A DNA stretch of 64,000 bases from Xylanimonas allomyrinae (GCF_004135345.1 NZ_CP035495.1:1364001-1428000), one strand, 5' to 3'. Positions 27,961 to 37,990 are shown, numbered from the stretch's first letter. A program made the numbers and translations. Notes: generated by a model not told the origin, from the letters alone.

Positions 27961-29024
27961 GGGCGAGCCTTCGCGTCCGCGACGAGCGCGCGGTTGAGGC
28001 GAGCCGCCCAGAACGGACCCTCGTAGATGAAGCCCGTGTAGCCCTGCACCAGGTCGGCGCCGACGCGCAGGTAGGCACGGGCGTCGTCGGGCGTCGTGAT
28101 GCCGCCCGAGCCGATGATCGCCGGGCCCTCCCCCAGCCGGGCCCGCAGGCGCTGGACGACCTCCAGCCCGCGCGCCAGCAGCGGCGGCCCCGACAGACCA
28201 CCGAGGCCGAGGTCGTGCCGGATCGTCGTATTGACGGCCGCCACGCCGTCGAGCCCGAGCTCGAGCACGAGGTCGGCGACCGCGTCGACGTCGGCGTCGG
28301 CCAGGTCTGGGGCGATCTTCACGAGCAAGGGGACACGCGGCACGCCGGCGGCCGTCGTCGCGGCATCCGCCGCCTCGCGTGCCGCCACCAGGATGGGACG
28401 CAGCTCCGCCACCGTCTGGAGGTCACGCAGGCCCGGCGTGTTGGGCGAGGAGACGTTGACGACGAGGTAGTCGGCGAACGGCGCCAGGACGCGGGCGCAC
28501 AGCGCGTAGTCCTCGGCCGCTTCGTGCGCCGGCGTCGTCTTGTTCTTGCCGATGTTGACGCCGATGCGCAGCTGGCGGCCGGCGGCCGTCGAGCGCAGAC
28601 GGCGCAGCGACGAGGCCGCCGCGTGCGCACCCTTGTTGTTGAAGCCCATGCGGTTGCGCAGCGCGCGCAGCGAGAGCTCGCGGAACATGCGGGGCGCCTC
28701 GTTGCCCGGCTGCGGTCGCGGGGTGATGGTGCCGACCTCGACGTACGCGAACCCCAGCATCGTCAGCCCGCGCACGGCACGGGCGTCCTTGTCGAACCCG
28801 CCGGCGAGCCCGAAGGGCGCCGCGTAGGTGCGGCCGAGCACCTCGACGCTGCCCGGACCGCCCAGCCCCCGGCCCAGGTAGGGCGCGAGCGCGCCCTGCA
28901 CCACGTCGCGCAGCACCGGGACACGGCCGGCCAGGCCGATCCAGCGGAACGCGAGAGAGTGCGCGGCCTCGGGGTCCATGCGCTTGAAGACGACGTCGAA
29001 GAACAGGTGGTAGGGCTTGACCAC
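27957..29024 (-). CDS. pyrD: Quinone-dependent dihydroorotate dehydrogenase (class 2)
   Basis: It oxidises dihydroorotate to orotate in pyrimidine synthesis, passing electrons to the membrane quinone pool. The product is 355 aa. A hydrophobic N-terminal helix (PYHLFFDVVFKRMDPE) provides membrane docking. FMN-site motifs are GFDKDARAV, NRMGFNNKG and IGSGGITTPDDA, and the catalytic serine lies in NVSSPNTPGL, which marks class 2. The GTG start at 29024 follows the upstream gene's stop by two bases, and its own stop overlaps the next start, so this is a tight operon. Confidence 0.95.
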   Translation of the reverse strand: MVKPYHLFFDVVFKRMDPEAAHSLAFRWIGLAGRVPVLRDVVQGALAPYLGRGLGGPGSVEVLGRTYAAPFGLAGGFDKDARAVRGLTMLGFAYVEVGTITPRPQPGNEAPRMFRELSLRALRNRMGFNNKGAHAAASSLRRLRSTAAGRQLRIGVNIGKNKTTPAHEAAEDYALCARVLAPFADYLVVNVSSPNTPGLRDLQTVAELRPILVAAREAADAATTAAGVPRVPLLVKIAPDLADADVDAVADLVLELGLDGVAAVNTTIRHDLGLGGLSGPPLLARGLEVVQRLRARLGEGPAIIGSGGITTPDDARAYLRVGADLVQGYTGFIYEGPFWAARLNRALVADAKARP

Positions 29025-29026
29025 GG

Positions 29027-29470
29027 TCAGGCCTCGCTCTCGGGGGTGCTCGCGGGTGTGCTCGGTGACGGCGCGCCCGTCGCGGCGACGCCGGATACTG
29101 AGGGGCGGGTGCGCCACAGCCACCACAGGCCGACGAACGGCAGGACGAGCGGGACGAACCCGTAGTCCGCGCCGAACATCCGCCACACGGTGCCGTCGTG
29201 CTGCAGCCGTGCGCTGGCCAGCGACGCCGCCCCGACGCTCAGGACGCCGACCGCCTCGAACAGCACCGCGGCCCACGCGGGCCGGCGCCATCCCTTCGCG
29301 ATCGCGACCGCCGCCACGACGTACACGACGGCGGCGAGCGCCGACAACCAGTAGGCCGTCGGGACGTGCGGGGCCGACGTCGAGACCTGGTACGACGAGC
29401 GCCCGATCGCCGCGAAGGCGAGGATCCCGTAGACCGTGACGACCAGACGCCCGAATCCCTTGCCGCTCAC
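29027..29470 (-). CDS. Hypothetical four-helix membrane protein
   Basis: A 147-aa integral membrane protein. Hydrophobic segments are LVVTVYGILAFAAIG, WLSALAAVVYVVAAVAIA, AAVLFEAVGVLSVGAASL and FVPLVLPFVGLWWLW, ending in a Pro/Ser/Thr-rich tail. I recognise no named family. The GTG start overlaps the stop of the preceding gene (GTGA), and pyrD begins two bases after its stop. Both neighbours are coupled, so it belongs to the pyrD operon. Confidence 0.75.
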   Translation of the reverse strand: MSGKGFGRLVVTVYGILAFAAIGRSSYQVSTSAPHVPTAYWLSALAAVVYVVAAVAIAKGWRRPAWAAVLFEAVGVLSVGAASLASARLQHDGTVWRMFGADYGFVPLVLPFVGLWWLWRTRPSVSGVAATGAPSPSTPASTPESEA

Positions 29471-29826
29471 GCCGCCTCCCAGATCTGCCACATGCGGAAC
29501 GCCAGGAAGCCGACCGTCAGCGAGGCCACCATGAGCACCACCGAGGACCACCTGGTCCGTTCGGCGAAGGCCCAGGCGGCTGCGATCGGCAGCAGCACGA
29601 GCGCGGTGGCGACATAGCCCCAGAAGAGCGGACCGTCGACGGCGTGACCGCTCGTGGCCTGGCGCACGCCGGCGACGACGGCCTGCACGACGAGCACGGC
29701 CTCCACGACGGCCGCGCCGAACAGCTGACGCAGGATCACGGCCCGGTCCCGGACGACGAAGACGAGCGCCCAGGCGGCGAGCGCCAGGCACAGCGCGACC
29801 AGGACGAGAAGGAGGGGCAGCACCAC
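29467..29826 (-). CDS. Hypothetical four-helix membrane protein, first gene of the pyrD operon
   Basis: A 119-aa protein made almost entirely of hydrophobic helices (VVLPLLLVLVALCLALAAWA, LFGAAVVEAVLVVQAVVAG, GYVATALVLLPIAAAWAFAE, VVLMVASLTVGFLAFRMW). Similar size and topology suggest it is a paralogue or partner of the next gene. I chose the GTG at 29826, where TAGTCT lies seven bases upstream on the minus strand; the frame opens further upstream without homology. Function unknown. Confidence 0.75.
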   Translation of the reverse strand: MVLPLLLVLVALCLALAAWALVFVVRDRAVILRQLFGAAVVEAVLVVQAVVAGVRQATSGHAVDGPLFWGYVATALVLLPIAAAWAFAERTRWSSVVLMVASLTVGFLAFRMWQIWEAA

Positions 29827-29899
29827 GGGGCCGAGACTACCGGCCTCTGACGGCCACCCGTCCCGGCGGGCGCCCCTCACGGGCGCTAGCATCGCGTGC

Positions 29900-31396
29900 G
29901 TGGCTGATCTCACCCTCTCCGGCAAGAACCCGACCGCGCTCAAGGTCGACGCGCTCGTCGTCGGGACGTGCAAGACGTCGGACGGCCTGGCCGTCGTCGC
30001 CGACCAGCTCCCGTCGGACCTGGTCCATCAGATCGAGACGCTCGCGCCGCAGCTCGGCCTGACGGGCGCGCGCGACGAGGTGCGCAGGCTCCCGGCCAGC
30101 GGCGTCAAGGCGTCGGTGCTGGTCCTGAGCGGTCTGGGCGAGCGTGAGGCCGACGGGACGTTCGCCGCCGAGACGTTGCGCCGTGCCGCCGGTGCCGCGG
30201 TGCGCGAGCTGGCGGGGACGGCGTCGGTCGCGGTCGCGCTCCCCACGGCGACCGAGGCGGACCTGACGGCCGTGGTCGAGGGGGCGCTCCTCGGGGCCTA
30301 TGCGTTCACCGCCTACCGGGCGGGCGACGCGGCGGCCAAGCAGGCCGCGGTCTCGACGATCGAGCTCGTGACCCCGTTCGCCCGCTCGGCTCGGGCGAAG
30401 GCTGCGGCGGAGCGCGCCCGCGTCGTCGCCGACGCGGTCCACGGGGCGCGCGACCTGATCAACACCCCGCCGAACGACCTGTTCCCGGGGGCGTTCGTGG
30501 AGGCGGCGCGCGCCGCGGTCAAGGAGCTCGGCGCGAAGGGCATCAAGATCACGGTGCTCGACGAGAAGCAGCTCGCGTCCGGCGGGTACGGCGGGATCTC
30601 GGGCGTGGGCCAGGGGTCGGCGCGGCCACCGCGCCTGGTCAAGCTCGCCTACACGCCGCCGAAGGCCTCGTCGCGGGTGGCGCTGGTCGGCAAGGGCATC
30701 ACGTTCGACACGGGTGGCATCTCCCTCAAGCCACCGGCCGGCATGCACGCGATGACCTCGGACATGTCGGGGGCGGCCGCCGTGCTGCACACGGTCATCG
30801 CGACGGCGCGCCTCGGGCTTCCCGTGGCCGTGACCGGCTACCTGTGCCTCGCGGAGAACATGCCGGGCGGCAACGCGCAGCGCCCTGGCGACGTCGTCCG
30901 GATACGCGGTGGCAAGACGGTCGAGATCACGAACACGGACGCCGAGGGGCGCCTGGTCATGGCCGACGGGCTCGTCTCCGCCGTCGAGGACGGGCACGAC
31001 GTCGTCCTCGACATCGCAACGCTCACGGGCGCGCAGGTCGTCGCGCTCGGCAACCGCGTGTCGGGCGTGCTGGGTGACGACGACGTGCGCGACGCGGTCA
31101 AGGCCGCTGCCGACACGGCGGGCGAGTCGTTCTGGGCCATGCCGATGCCCGAGGAGCTCAAGGCCGGGCTCAAGTCGAACGTCGCCGACATGGTCAACTC
31201 GGCGGCCGACCGTGCGGGCGGGATGCTCTTCGCCGCGATCTTCCTCAAGGAGTTCGTCGGAGCGACCCCGTGGGCGCACCTCGACATCGCCGGTCCCGCG
31301 TTCAACGAGAAGGCGGCGTACGGGTACACCTCCGTGGGCGGCACCGGCGTCGGCGTGCGAACTCTGCTGGCCTACCTGGAGGAGCGCGCGCGCTGA
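29900..31396 (+). CDS. pepA: Leucyl aminopeptidase (M17)
   Basis: A cytosolic di-metal aminopeptidase that removes N-terminal residues from peptides. The product is 498 aa. The metal and catalytic motifs are intact: VGKGITFDTGGISLKP, with the catalytic and metal Lys and Asp, followed by NTDAEGRLVMADGL, the M17 signature. The N-terminal 150 residues form the variable macro-like domain. Start GTG 29900 with TAGCAT seven bases upstream. Counterpart: pepB (Rv2213). Confidence 0.95.
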   Translation: MADLTLSGKNPTALKVDALVVGTCKTSDGLAVVADQLPSDLVHQIETLAPQLGLTGARDEVRRLPASGVKASVLVLSGLGEREADGTFAAETLRRAAGAAVRELAGTASVAVALPTATEADLTAVVEGALLGAYAFTAYRAGDAAAKQAAVSTIELVTPFARSARAKAAAERARVVADAVHGARDLINTPPNDLFPGAFVEAARAAVKELGAKGIKITVLDEKQLASGGYGGISGVGQGSARPPRLVKLAYTPPKASSRVALVGKGITFDTGGISLKPPAGMHAMTSDMSGAAAVLHTVIATARLGLPVAVTGYLCLAENMPGGNAQRPGDVVRIRGGKTVEITNTDAEGRLVMADGLVSAVEDGHDVVLDIATLTGAQVVALGNRVSGVLGDDDVRDAVKAAADTAGESFWAMPMPEELKAGLKSNVADMVNSAADRAGGMLFAAIFLKEFVGATPWAHLDIAGPAFNEKAAYGYTSVGGTGVGVRTLLAYLEERAR

Positions 31397-31442
31397 GCAT
31401 TCGAGAACACGTGGTCTGACCTCTAACCTGCGCGTTCATTTG

Positions 31443-31473
31443 TTCTGAGCGTCACAGCATCGACGGCTCAGAA
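31443..31473 (+). terminator. Hairpin after pepA
   Basis: TTCTGAGC (31443-31450) and GCTCAGAA (31466-31473) form a perfect stem, with GTC/GAC extending it inward, 46 bases past the pepA stop. It probably ends the pepA transcript before sucB. Confidence 0.55.
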
Positions 31474-31575
31474 GGATTGGGGAGCACCCCGGCGTAGTGA
31501 CAAGATGACTCGCAGTGCCCTCGTGCACCAGGCCCGCGACGGCCTGACAACCGATCGAAGGAGACCCCACAGGTC

Positions 31576-33300
31576 ATGTCTGAGAACGTGCAGCTGCCCG
31601 CCCTGGGCGAGTCCGTCACCGAAGGCACCGTCACCCGCTGGCTCAAGCAGGTCGGCGACACCGTCGCAGTCGACGAGCCGCTGCTCGAGGTCTCCACCGA
31701 CAAGGTCGACACCGAGATCCCCTCGCCCATCGCGGGGGTGCTCGAGCAGATCCTGGTCGAGGAGGACGAGACGGTCGAGGTCGGCGCCACGCTGGCCGTC
31801 ATCGGCGACGGGTCGGGTGCGGGTTCTGCGCCCGCAGCCCCTGCCGCCGAGCCCGCCGCCGAGGCTCCTGCCGCGCCCGTCGCAGCCCCCGAGCCCACGC
31901 CGGTCGCACCGGTTGCGCCTGCACCTGTCGAGGCTCCTGCCCCGGCCGGCGGCGGCACCGAGGTGACGCTGCCCGCCCTGGGTGAATCCGTCACCGAGGG
32001 CACCGTGACGCGCTGGCTCAAGCAGGTCGGCGAGACGGTCGCGGTCGACGAGCCGCTGCTCGAGGTCTCCACCGACAAGGTCGACACCGAGATCCCCTCA
32101 CCCGTCGCGGGCACCGTGCAGCAGATCCTCGTCAACGAGGACGACACCGTCGAGGTCGGCGCCGTGCTGGCAGTCGTCGGCTCGGGAGCGCCCGCCGCAC
32201 CCGTCACGCCCGCGCCCGCACCGGCTGCTCCTGCACCGGCTGCTCCTGCACCGGCTGCTCCCGCACCGGCTCCCGCCCCTGCGCCCGCACCGGCAGCGCC
32301 GGCACCTGCCGCACCCGCCCCGGCGGCACCGGCCGCCGTCGCGGTCGACAGCAAGTCGTACCTGACACCGCTCGTGCGCAAGCTCGCCGCAGACAAGGGC
32401 GTGGACGTCGCCACCATCGTCGGCACCGGCGTCGGCGGGCGCATCCGCAAGGAGGACGTGCTCGCCGCAGCAGAGAAGGCTGCCGCGCCGGCCCCCGCGG
32501 CTCCGGCCGCCCCGGTTCCGGCCGCCGCAGCACCGTCCGCCCCGGCTGCCAAGGCACCGACCATCCCCGCTCCGTCCCCGCTGCGCGGCACGACCGAGAA
32601 GATGTCGCGCCTGCGCAAGATCGTCGCCGAGCGCATGGTCGAGGCGCTGCACACGCAGGCCCAGCTGACGACCGTGGTCGAGGTGGACGTCACCAAGGTC
32701 GCCAAGCTCCGGGCGAAGGCCAAGGAGTCGTTCAAGGCGCGCGAGGGCGCGAACCTGACGTTCCTGCCCTTCTACACGCTCGCCGCCGTCGAGGCGCTCA
32801 AGGCGTTCCCGAAGATCAACGCGTCGATCGACCCCGAGAAGGGCGAGATCACCTACCACGCGTCGGAGAACGTGGGCATCGCCGTGGACACCGAGCGGGG
32901 CCTCGTGGTGCCGGTCGTCAAGAACGCGGGCGACCTCAACCTCGCCGGCCTGGCCCGCCAGATCGGCGACCTGGGCGCACGCACCCGGGCCAACAAGGTG
33001 GGACCGGACGAGCTGTCGGGTGCGACCTTCACCATCACGAACACCGGCTCGGGCGGTGCGCTCATCGACACCCCGATCGTCCCGGGTGGGCAGGTCGCGA
33101 TCCTCGGCACCGGCACGATCACCAAGAAGCCGGCTGTCATCACGGTCGACGGCGAGGAGACCATCGCCATCCGCCAGTTCGCGTACCTCTTCCTGTCCTA
33201 CGACCACCGTCTGGTCGACGGCGCGGACGCCGCCCGCTTCCTCACGGCCGTCAAGGCTCGCATCGAGGAGGGCGCCTTCGAGTCCGAGGTCGGCCTCTGA
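31576..33300 (+). CDS. sucB: Dihydrolipoyl acyltransferase E2 with two lipoyl domains
   Basis: The acyltransferase core of the pyruvate/2-oxoglutarate dehydrogenase system; the mycobacterial counterpart dlaT (Rv2215) serves pyruvate dehydrogenase and peroxynitrite reductase. The product is 574 aa. Two near-identical lipoyl domains carry lysines at 43 and 168 ([12 protein letters not shown] twice). A long Ala/Pro linker leads to the E1/E3-binding domain (about 258-297) and the catalytic domain with SYDHRLVDG (His544, Asp548). A GAAGGAGA ribosome binding site precedes the ATG. Lipoylation would come from the LipB/LipA pair at 38 kb. Confidence 0.94.
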   Translation: MSENVQLPALGESVTEGTVTRWLKQVGDTVAVDEPLLEVSTDKVDTEIPSPIAGVLEQILVEEDETVEVGATLAVIGDGSGAGSAPAAPAAEPAAEAPAAPVAAPEPTPVAPVAPAPVEAPAPAGGGTEVTLPALGESVTEGTVTRWLKQVGETVAVDEPLLEVSTDKVDTEIPSPVAGTVQQILVNEDDTVEVGAVLAVVGSGAPAAPVTPAPAPAAPAPAAPAPAAPAPAPAPAPAPAAPAPAAPAPAAPAAVAVDSKSYLTPLVRKLAADKGVDVATIVGTGVGGRIRKEDVLAAAEKAAAPAPAAPAAPVPAAAAPSAPAAKAPTIPAPSPLRGTTEKMSRLRKIVAERMVEALHTQAQLTTVVEVDVTKVAKLRAKAKESFKAREGANLTFLPFYTLAAVEALKAFPKINASIDPEKGEITYHASENVGIAVDTERGLVVPVVKNAGDLNLAGLARQIGDLGARTRANKVGPDELSGATFTITNTGSGGALIDTPIVPGGQVAILGTGTITKKPAVITVDGEETIAIRQFAYLFLSYDHRLVDGADAARFLTAVKARIEEGAFESEVGL

Positions 33301-33318
33301 GGACCACACGCACGCCGA

Positions 33319-33353
33319 CGACGCCGCCGTTCCCCCGGGGACCGGCGGCGTCG
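33319..33353. terminator. Bidirectional terminator between sucB and the GMC oxidoreductase gene
   Basis: Arms cgacgccgccg (33319-33329) and cggcggcgtcg (33343-33353) pair perfectly, with a CCCC/GGGG inner stem, in the 81-bp gap between two convergent genes. Confidence 0.65.
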
Positions 33354-33381
33354 CCGTCTCCGCCCGCCTGCGGTTCAGCGC

Positions 33382-35250
33382 TCAGCGAGGGGTGTGGCGG
33401 ATCTCGACGACGGGGAGGCGAAGCGCCGCGGGAGCCGTCGGCGGGACCACCGGCGCCACGGGCCGGACGGGCGACACCCGCACATAGCCGGTGCCCTGGG
33501 GTGGGCGCGGGTCGGCGTCGCCGCGGTTGGGCCACATCGCGAACGCCCTCTCCGCCTGGGCGGTGATCGTCAGCGACGGGTTGACGCCCAGGTTGGCGGT
33601 GACCGACGACCCGTCGACCACGTGCAGGCCCGCGTAGCCGTGCACGCGGTGGTACGGGTCGACGACGCCGTCGGCCGGCGTCGCACCGATCGTGCAGCCA
33701 CCGATGATGTGCGCCGTCATCGGGACGTCGAACGGGTCGCCGACGGACCCGCCCGGGTGCCCGCCCATGACGGCGGCCATGCGCCGCACCGCATCGTGTG
33801 CCTGCGGGATCCAGGCCGGGTTCGGCTCACCGGTTCCCTGCCGCGAGGTGAGCCGCCGCCCGAGCGGACCCCGGCGCGTGAACGTGGTCAGCGAGTTGTC
33901 GCGCGCCTGCATGACCAGCGCGATGACCGTCCGCTCGGACCAGCGGCGCAGGTCGACGATGTCCCTCAGTACCCGGCGCTGCCGCCACAGCTCACCCAGC
34001 CACCGACGCCAGCGCGGCCCCTCGCCCGGGCCCGTGCCGTCGACCAGCACGGTCTGCAGGAGGCCCATCGCGTTGGAGCGGTGCCCGTACCGCACCGGTT
34101 CGATGTGCGTCGCAGGATCGGGGTAGAACGACGACGTGATGGCGACGCCACGCGAGTAGTCGGGCGCCCGCCGCGTCCGGTCACGGCGCCCGCCCGTCGT
34201 CAGCGGCCCGCGCCGGGGCACCATCGCACCGAGCAGCGCCTCCGAGTTGGTGCGGGTCAGGTGCCCGAGCCGTTCGGACAGGTGCGGAAGCCGTCCGGTG
34301 TCGCGCATCGCGTGCAGCAACGTCTGGGTGCCGAGCGTGCCCGCGGCAAGGACCACCTGCCGGGCGGTGAACCGCCGCCCCCGCCCGGGGCGCCCGGTGT
34401 GCCGTGTCTCGACCGTGAAGCCGTCCCGTCCGGCCAGCGGGGCCACGGCGGTGACCGTCGTCAGCGGGTGCACCTGCGCACCGGCACGCTCGGCCAGGTA
34501 CAGGTAGTTCTTCACGAGGGTGTTCTTCGCGCCGTGGCGGCAGCCCGTCATGCACTCGCCGCACTGGGTGCACCCGGTGCGGGCGGGTCCCACCCCACCG
34601 AAGAAGGGGTCCGGCACGGTGCGACCGGGCTCGACGGTGCCGTCCGCGCCGAAGAAGACCCCGACGTTCGCGTGCCGGAACGTCGACCCTGCGCCCATCT
34701 GCTCCGCGACCTGCCGCACCACGTCGTCGGCCGGGGTGTGCCCGGGGAAGTGCACCGAGCCGAGCATGCGTTCGGCCTGGTCGTAGTACGGGTCGAGCTC
34801 GGCCTTCCAGTCGGTCAGATGGGCCCATGCCGGGTCGGCGAAGAACGGTTCGAGCGGCCGGTACAGCGTGTTGGCGTAGACCAGCGACCCGCCTCCCACG
34901 CCGGCTCCGGCCAGGACGAGGACGTCGCGCAGCAGCCGCACGCGCTGGATGCCGAAGCAGCCGAGGGCGGGCGCCCACAGGAACGAGCGCAGCCGCCACG
35001 AGCTCGCGGCGAACTCGTCGTCGGCGAACCTGCGGCCCGCCTCCACCACGCCGACGCGGTAGCCCTTCTCCGTCAGCCGCAGCGCGGCCACCGACCCGCC
35101 GAACCCCGATCCGACGACCAGCACGTCGTAGTCGTAGCCCCAGCGACCCGCCGGGCGGGTTCTCGGCGGCACGGTGTGCGTCCGCCGGCTCCGCGCCGGG
35201 AGGTTCTTCGTCTGCGCGACTCTCGTCTGCTCCGTGCCCGGGTGGCCCAT
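33382..35250 (-). CDS. GMC-family FAD oxidoreductase with ferredoxin-like cysteine motif (cholesterol-oxidase-like)
   Basis: A flavoprotein dehydrogenase or oxidase of the GMC family, closest in layout to ChoD-type proteins. The product is 622 aa. The FAD loop VVGSGFGGS is around 45-53, GAGVGGGSLVYAN is at about 115-127, and the C-terminal HIIGGCTIG and VDGSSVTANLGVNPSLTI are the GMC active-site and FAD signatures. Unusually, Cys227, Cys230, Cys233 and Cys237 form a CX2CX2CX3C motif (CTQCGECMTGC) able to bind an Fe-S cluster. The ATG at 35250 has GGAGGGA seven bases upstream. Substrate unknown; steroid or other secondary alcohol is plausible. Confidence 0.88.
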   Translation of the reverse strand: MGHPGTEQTRVAQTKNLPARSRRTHTVPPRTRPAGRWGYDYDVLVVGSGFGGSVAALRLTEKGYRVGVVEAGRRFADDEFAASSWRLRSFLWAPALGCFGIQRVRLLRDVLVLAGAGVGGGSLVYANTLYRPLEPFFADPAWAHLTDWKAELDPYYDQAERMLGSVHFPGHTPADDVVRQVAEQMGAGSTFRHANVGVFFGADGTVEPGRTVPDPFFGGVGPARTGCTQCGECMTGCRHGAKNTLVKNYLYLAERAGAQVHPLTTVTAVAPLAGRDGFTVETRHTGRPGRGRRFTARQVVLAAGTLGTQTLLHAMRDTGRLPHLSERLGHLTRTNSEALLGAMVPRRGPLTTGGRRDRTRRAPDYSRGVAITSSFYPDPATHIEPVRYGHRSNAMGLLQTVLVDGTGPGEGPRWRRWLGELWRQRRVLRDIVDLRRWSERTVIALVMQARDNSLTTFTRRGPLGRRLTSRQGTGEPNPAWIPQAHDAVRRMAAVMGGHPGGSVGDPFDVPMTAHIIGGCTIGATPADGVVDPYHRVHGYAGLHVVDGSSVTANLGVNPSLTITAQAERAFAMWPNRGDADPRPPQGTGYVRVSPVRPVAPVVPPTAPAALRLPVVEIRHTPR

Positions 35251-35311
35251 GTGCAAGTCCCTCCGCGTCGCCGTCGACGTCCGTCCGCGCCACCGTAGCC
35301 GAGACCGCGTC

Positions 35312-36869
35312 TCACGCGACACCCTCCACCCGCCATCCGCCGGCCGTCCAGCGCAGGTCGAGAGTCGACTCGTGCGGCCGCGAGGCGCCGACGGCGGTGC
35401 GGCTCCCGTCCGCAGCCACCTGGACGTGCGCCTCGACGACGTACGCGACGCGCACGCGTGCACTCGAGCCGCCGACGGCGACGACGGTGGCGTCCGTGAC
35501 AGTGGCACGCGGGCGCTCCGGGCGGGTTCCCGACGCGTCGAGCCGGGCGAGAAGTGCGGTGTCCGCCTGGTGCGCGGGCGACCCGGCCACGTCGACCGCT
35601 CCGACGTCGGCCACGACTCCGGCGAGCAGATCGAGGCGTCGTTGCGTCAGCGTGGCCGCGGCGGCGTCCGGGCGGGCGTGATCGAGCGTCAGGTCCCCGC
35701 GGGCGCCGACGACGACTCCGGCCGCTCGGCTGCCGAGACGCGCGAGTCGCCATGACCGGCTGCCGGCCCGCCGACGGCCCGCACCGTGGCGTCGCTCTGC
35801 GCCCGAGCAGCGCCCAGCGGCAGCACGGAGCGGCCCGCGTCCCACAGCCCGGGCCCCGCGCCGGCCATCAGCCCCACGGCCAGGCCGATGCCCGCCACGG
35901 CCAGCACCGGCCGCAACGTCGCCCGCCCGAGGAGGCCCGGGTCACGGCGCCGCCTCCGCGTGCCCGACCGGCGTCGTCGCAGGACGCCGCGCGCGGTGGT
36001 CTTGCCGCCGCGCGGAGCGACAGACGGCGCACGTCCGCCGCGCCGCGCAGACCGCCCGTCGCGCACCGCTGCGCGCACGTCCGCCGCACGCCCCGGCGCC
36101 GCCCGCGCCACCCGTCGTCCAGCCCGCGCCCGCCCGCGAGGCGAGCCGGCGTCCGACGCCGTCTCCCCCACGTCACGGCCCCGCCGTGTGCCCGCGAGCG
36201 CCGCGCCGGCGAGGGTCGCCGGGTCGGGCAGGCGAACGTCGGCCGGTTCGCAGGCGCCGTCGACCAGCGCGGCGAGCGTGCCTGCCTCGGGCCGGCTCCG
36301 CGCGTCGGCCGCGAGCGCGGGCGCGAGGGCGGCACGGAGCGCGCCTTCGGGGTCGGCGACGGGGTCGCCGTCGGGGAATCGGGGGGCGGCAGTCACCACC
36401 GGACGCGACCCGAGCAAACCGTCGACCAGGCGCGCGAGTGCCCGCACGTCCTCGGCGGGCGTCCACTCCTCGGGCGGGGGCCCGGGCGTGGCCGCAGCGC
36501 GGGGGCACCGCCGGGGCGCAGGACGACGTCGCGCGGCTCGAGCGGGCCGTGGGTCAGTCCGGCGGCGTGCAGGGCTGCCATGGCCTGCGCGACGTTGACG
36601 CCGACCGCCGCGGCCTCCGCGGGCGCGAGCCGTCCCCGGACGGCGAGCACCGCGGGCACGTCGGCCGCCTCGCCTGAGGCGAGGACGACGTCGAGCGTCC
36701 CTGGTCGGGTGGCCCTGGCCTCGACCACGGGGACGAGATGCGCGTGCCGAACGTCCGTGAGCGCCGCGACACGCGCGGTCAGCACCTCACGCGCGGCCGC
36801 GTCGGCGGGCACGGGGACGACGACGGTGCCCGTCGCGGGCGGGAGATCCTCGGGTCGTGCGGAAGTCAC
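35312..36869 (-). CDS. Membrane-anchored protein pseudokinase (two apparent frameshifts)
   Basis: A Ser/Thr-kinase-like protein. Where an active kinase has HRDLKPSNVLL, this reads [11 protein letters not shown], so the catalytic aspartate is missing. The glycine-rich loop and DFG are also not recognisable, indicating a pseudokinase. The kinase-like lobe is followed by an Arg-rich region, one transmembrane helix ([18 protein letters not shown]) and an outside domain of about 150 residues ending [17 protein letters not shown]. The frame breaks at the G/C run 36476-36483 and again at about 35690-35725; adding one base at each gives 519 aa. Start GTG 36869, or ATG 36887. Confidence 0.75.
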
Positions 36870-36949
36870 GCGAGGATCGAACCGCATCCCGGCCGGTGCC
36901 CGCCGACGTTGTCCACAGGCCCGCGTCGGCGGCGCCGGTGCGCGGACCG

Positions 36950-37990
36950 TCAGACGTGGATCGTGCGCCCGTCGCGCCCCGAGACCCGGGCGGCGTCGAG
37001 CACCTCGGCGGTACGCACCGCGTCGGCCGGGTCGACCGGGATGTCGCCGTCGTCCTGGAGCCAGGCGACGAGAGCACGGTAGAAGTCCACGTGCCCGCCG
37101 GGCGCCCGTGGGACGGACGTGCGCTCGCGCCCGCGGGCGAGCCAGCCCTCGGAGTCCTCGGGGGCGCCCGAGTCGAGCACCTCGAACGGGGATCCGTCCT
37201 GCTCGTACGTCGTGACGACGTAGGCGCCCCGCGTGCCGAGCGCACGCGTGCGCGGCCCCGGCGCGCCGACCACGGACCCGGCCCACAGCCTGGACACGAC
37301 GCCGTGCGCCGAGCGGGCGAGACCTCCCCCGGGCTCGTGCTGGAGCACCAGGAACACGTCGTCCTCGGTGGGCGTGGTGAGCCTGCGGGTCTGCGCCCAC
37401 ACGCTCGTGACGCGCCCGAAGAGCTGGGTCGCCGAGTCGACGAGGTGGGGTCCCAGGTCGAGCAGCAGCCCGCCGCCGACGACGTCGTTCTCCTTCCAGC
37501 GCTGCTGCGGCTGGGGGCGCCACCGCTCCCAGCGCCGCTCGAAGGTGTGGACGTCGCCGAGGTCGCCGCGTGCGATCGCCGCGGCCAGCGTGAGCTGCTC
37601 GGGGTCCCAGCGCCGGTTGTGGAACACGGTGAACGGCGTCGACGTCGCGGCCGCCTCCGCGAGGACGGCGCGCGCCTCGTGTGCGTCGACGCCGATGGGC
37701 TTGTCGAGCACGAAGGGGATGCCGGCCCGCGCGAGGTGCGCCGCGTGCTCGGCGTGCAGCGACGTCGGCGACGTGACGACGACGACGTCGTAGCCCGACC
37801 GCGCGGCGACGAGCGCGTCGAGGTCGTCGTGCAGCCGCGCCCCGGGCCAGTCGGAGGCCGCCTGCTGGCGCCGCCCGGGGTCGCGCGTGACGACCGCCGT
37901 GACCGCGAGCCCGACCTCTCTGACCAGCCGGGCGTGGATCCCCCGGCCCGATCCCCCGTACCCGACGATGGCGATGCGCAGCGCAGTCAT
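36950..37990 (-). CDS. Gfo/Idh/MocA-family oxidoreductase
   Basis: NAD(P)-dependent sugar or cyclitol dehydrogenase. The product is 346 aa. The Rossmann motif [16 protein letters not shown] is at the N-terminus, the family motif [11 protein letters not shown] (EKP-like) lies near residue 95, and the catalytic-region [21 protein letters not shown] is intact. The close resemblance to YvaA/scyllo-inositol-type members is inference. The upstream hexamer CAGCAT lies six bases before the ATG. It is divergent from lipB. Confidence 0.9.
   Translation of the reverse strand: MTALRIAIVGYGGSGRGIHARLVREVGLAVTAVVTRDPGRRQQAASDWPGARLHDDLDALVAARSGYDVVVVTSPTSLHAEHAAHLARAGIPFVLDKPIGVDAHEARAVLAEAAATSTPFTVFHNRRWDPEQLTLAAAIARGDLGDVHTFERRWERWRPQPQQRWKENDVVGGGLLLDLGPHLVDSATQLFGRVTSVWAQTRRLTTPTEDDVFLVLQHEPGGGLARSAHGVVSRLWAGSVVGAPGPRTRALGTRGAYVVTTYEQDGSPFEVLDSGAPEDSEGWLARGRERTSVPRAPGGHVDFYRALVAWLQDDGDIPVDPADAVRTAEVLDAARVSGRDGRTIHV

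Noticed and set aside
27491-27997. Plus-strand frames through the 13-bp repeat array
   Set aside because: They only translate the tandem repeat as Arg-Ala-Pro-Ser strings and overlap the better-supported 72-aa minus-strand gene.
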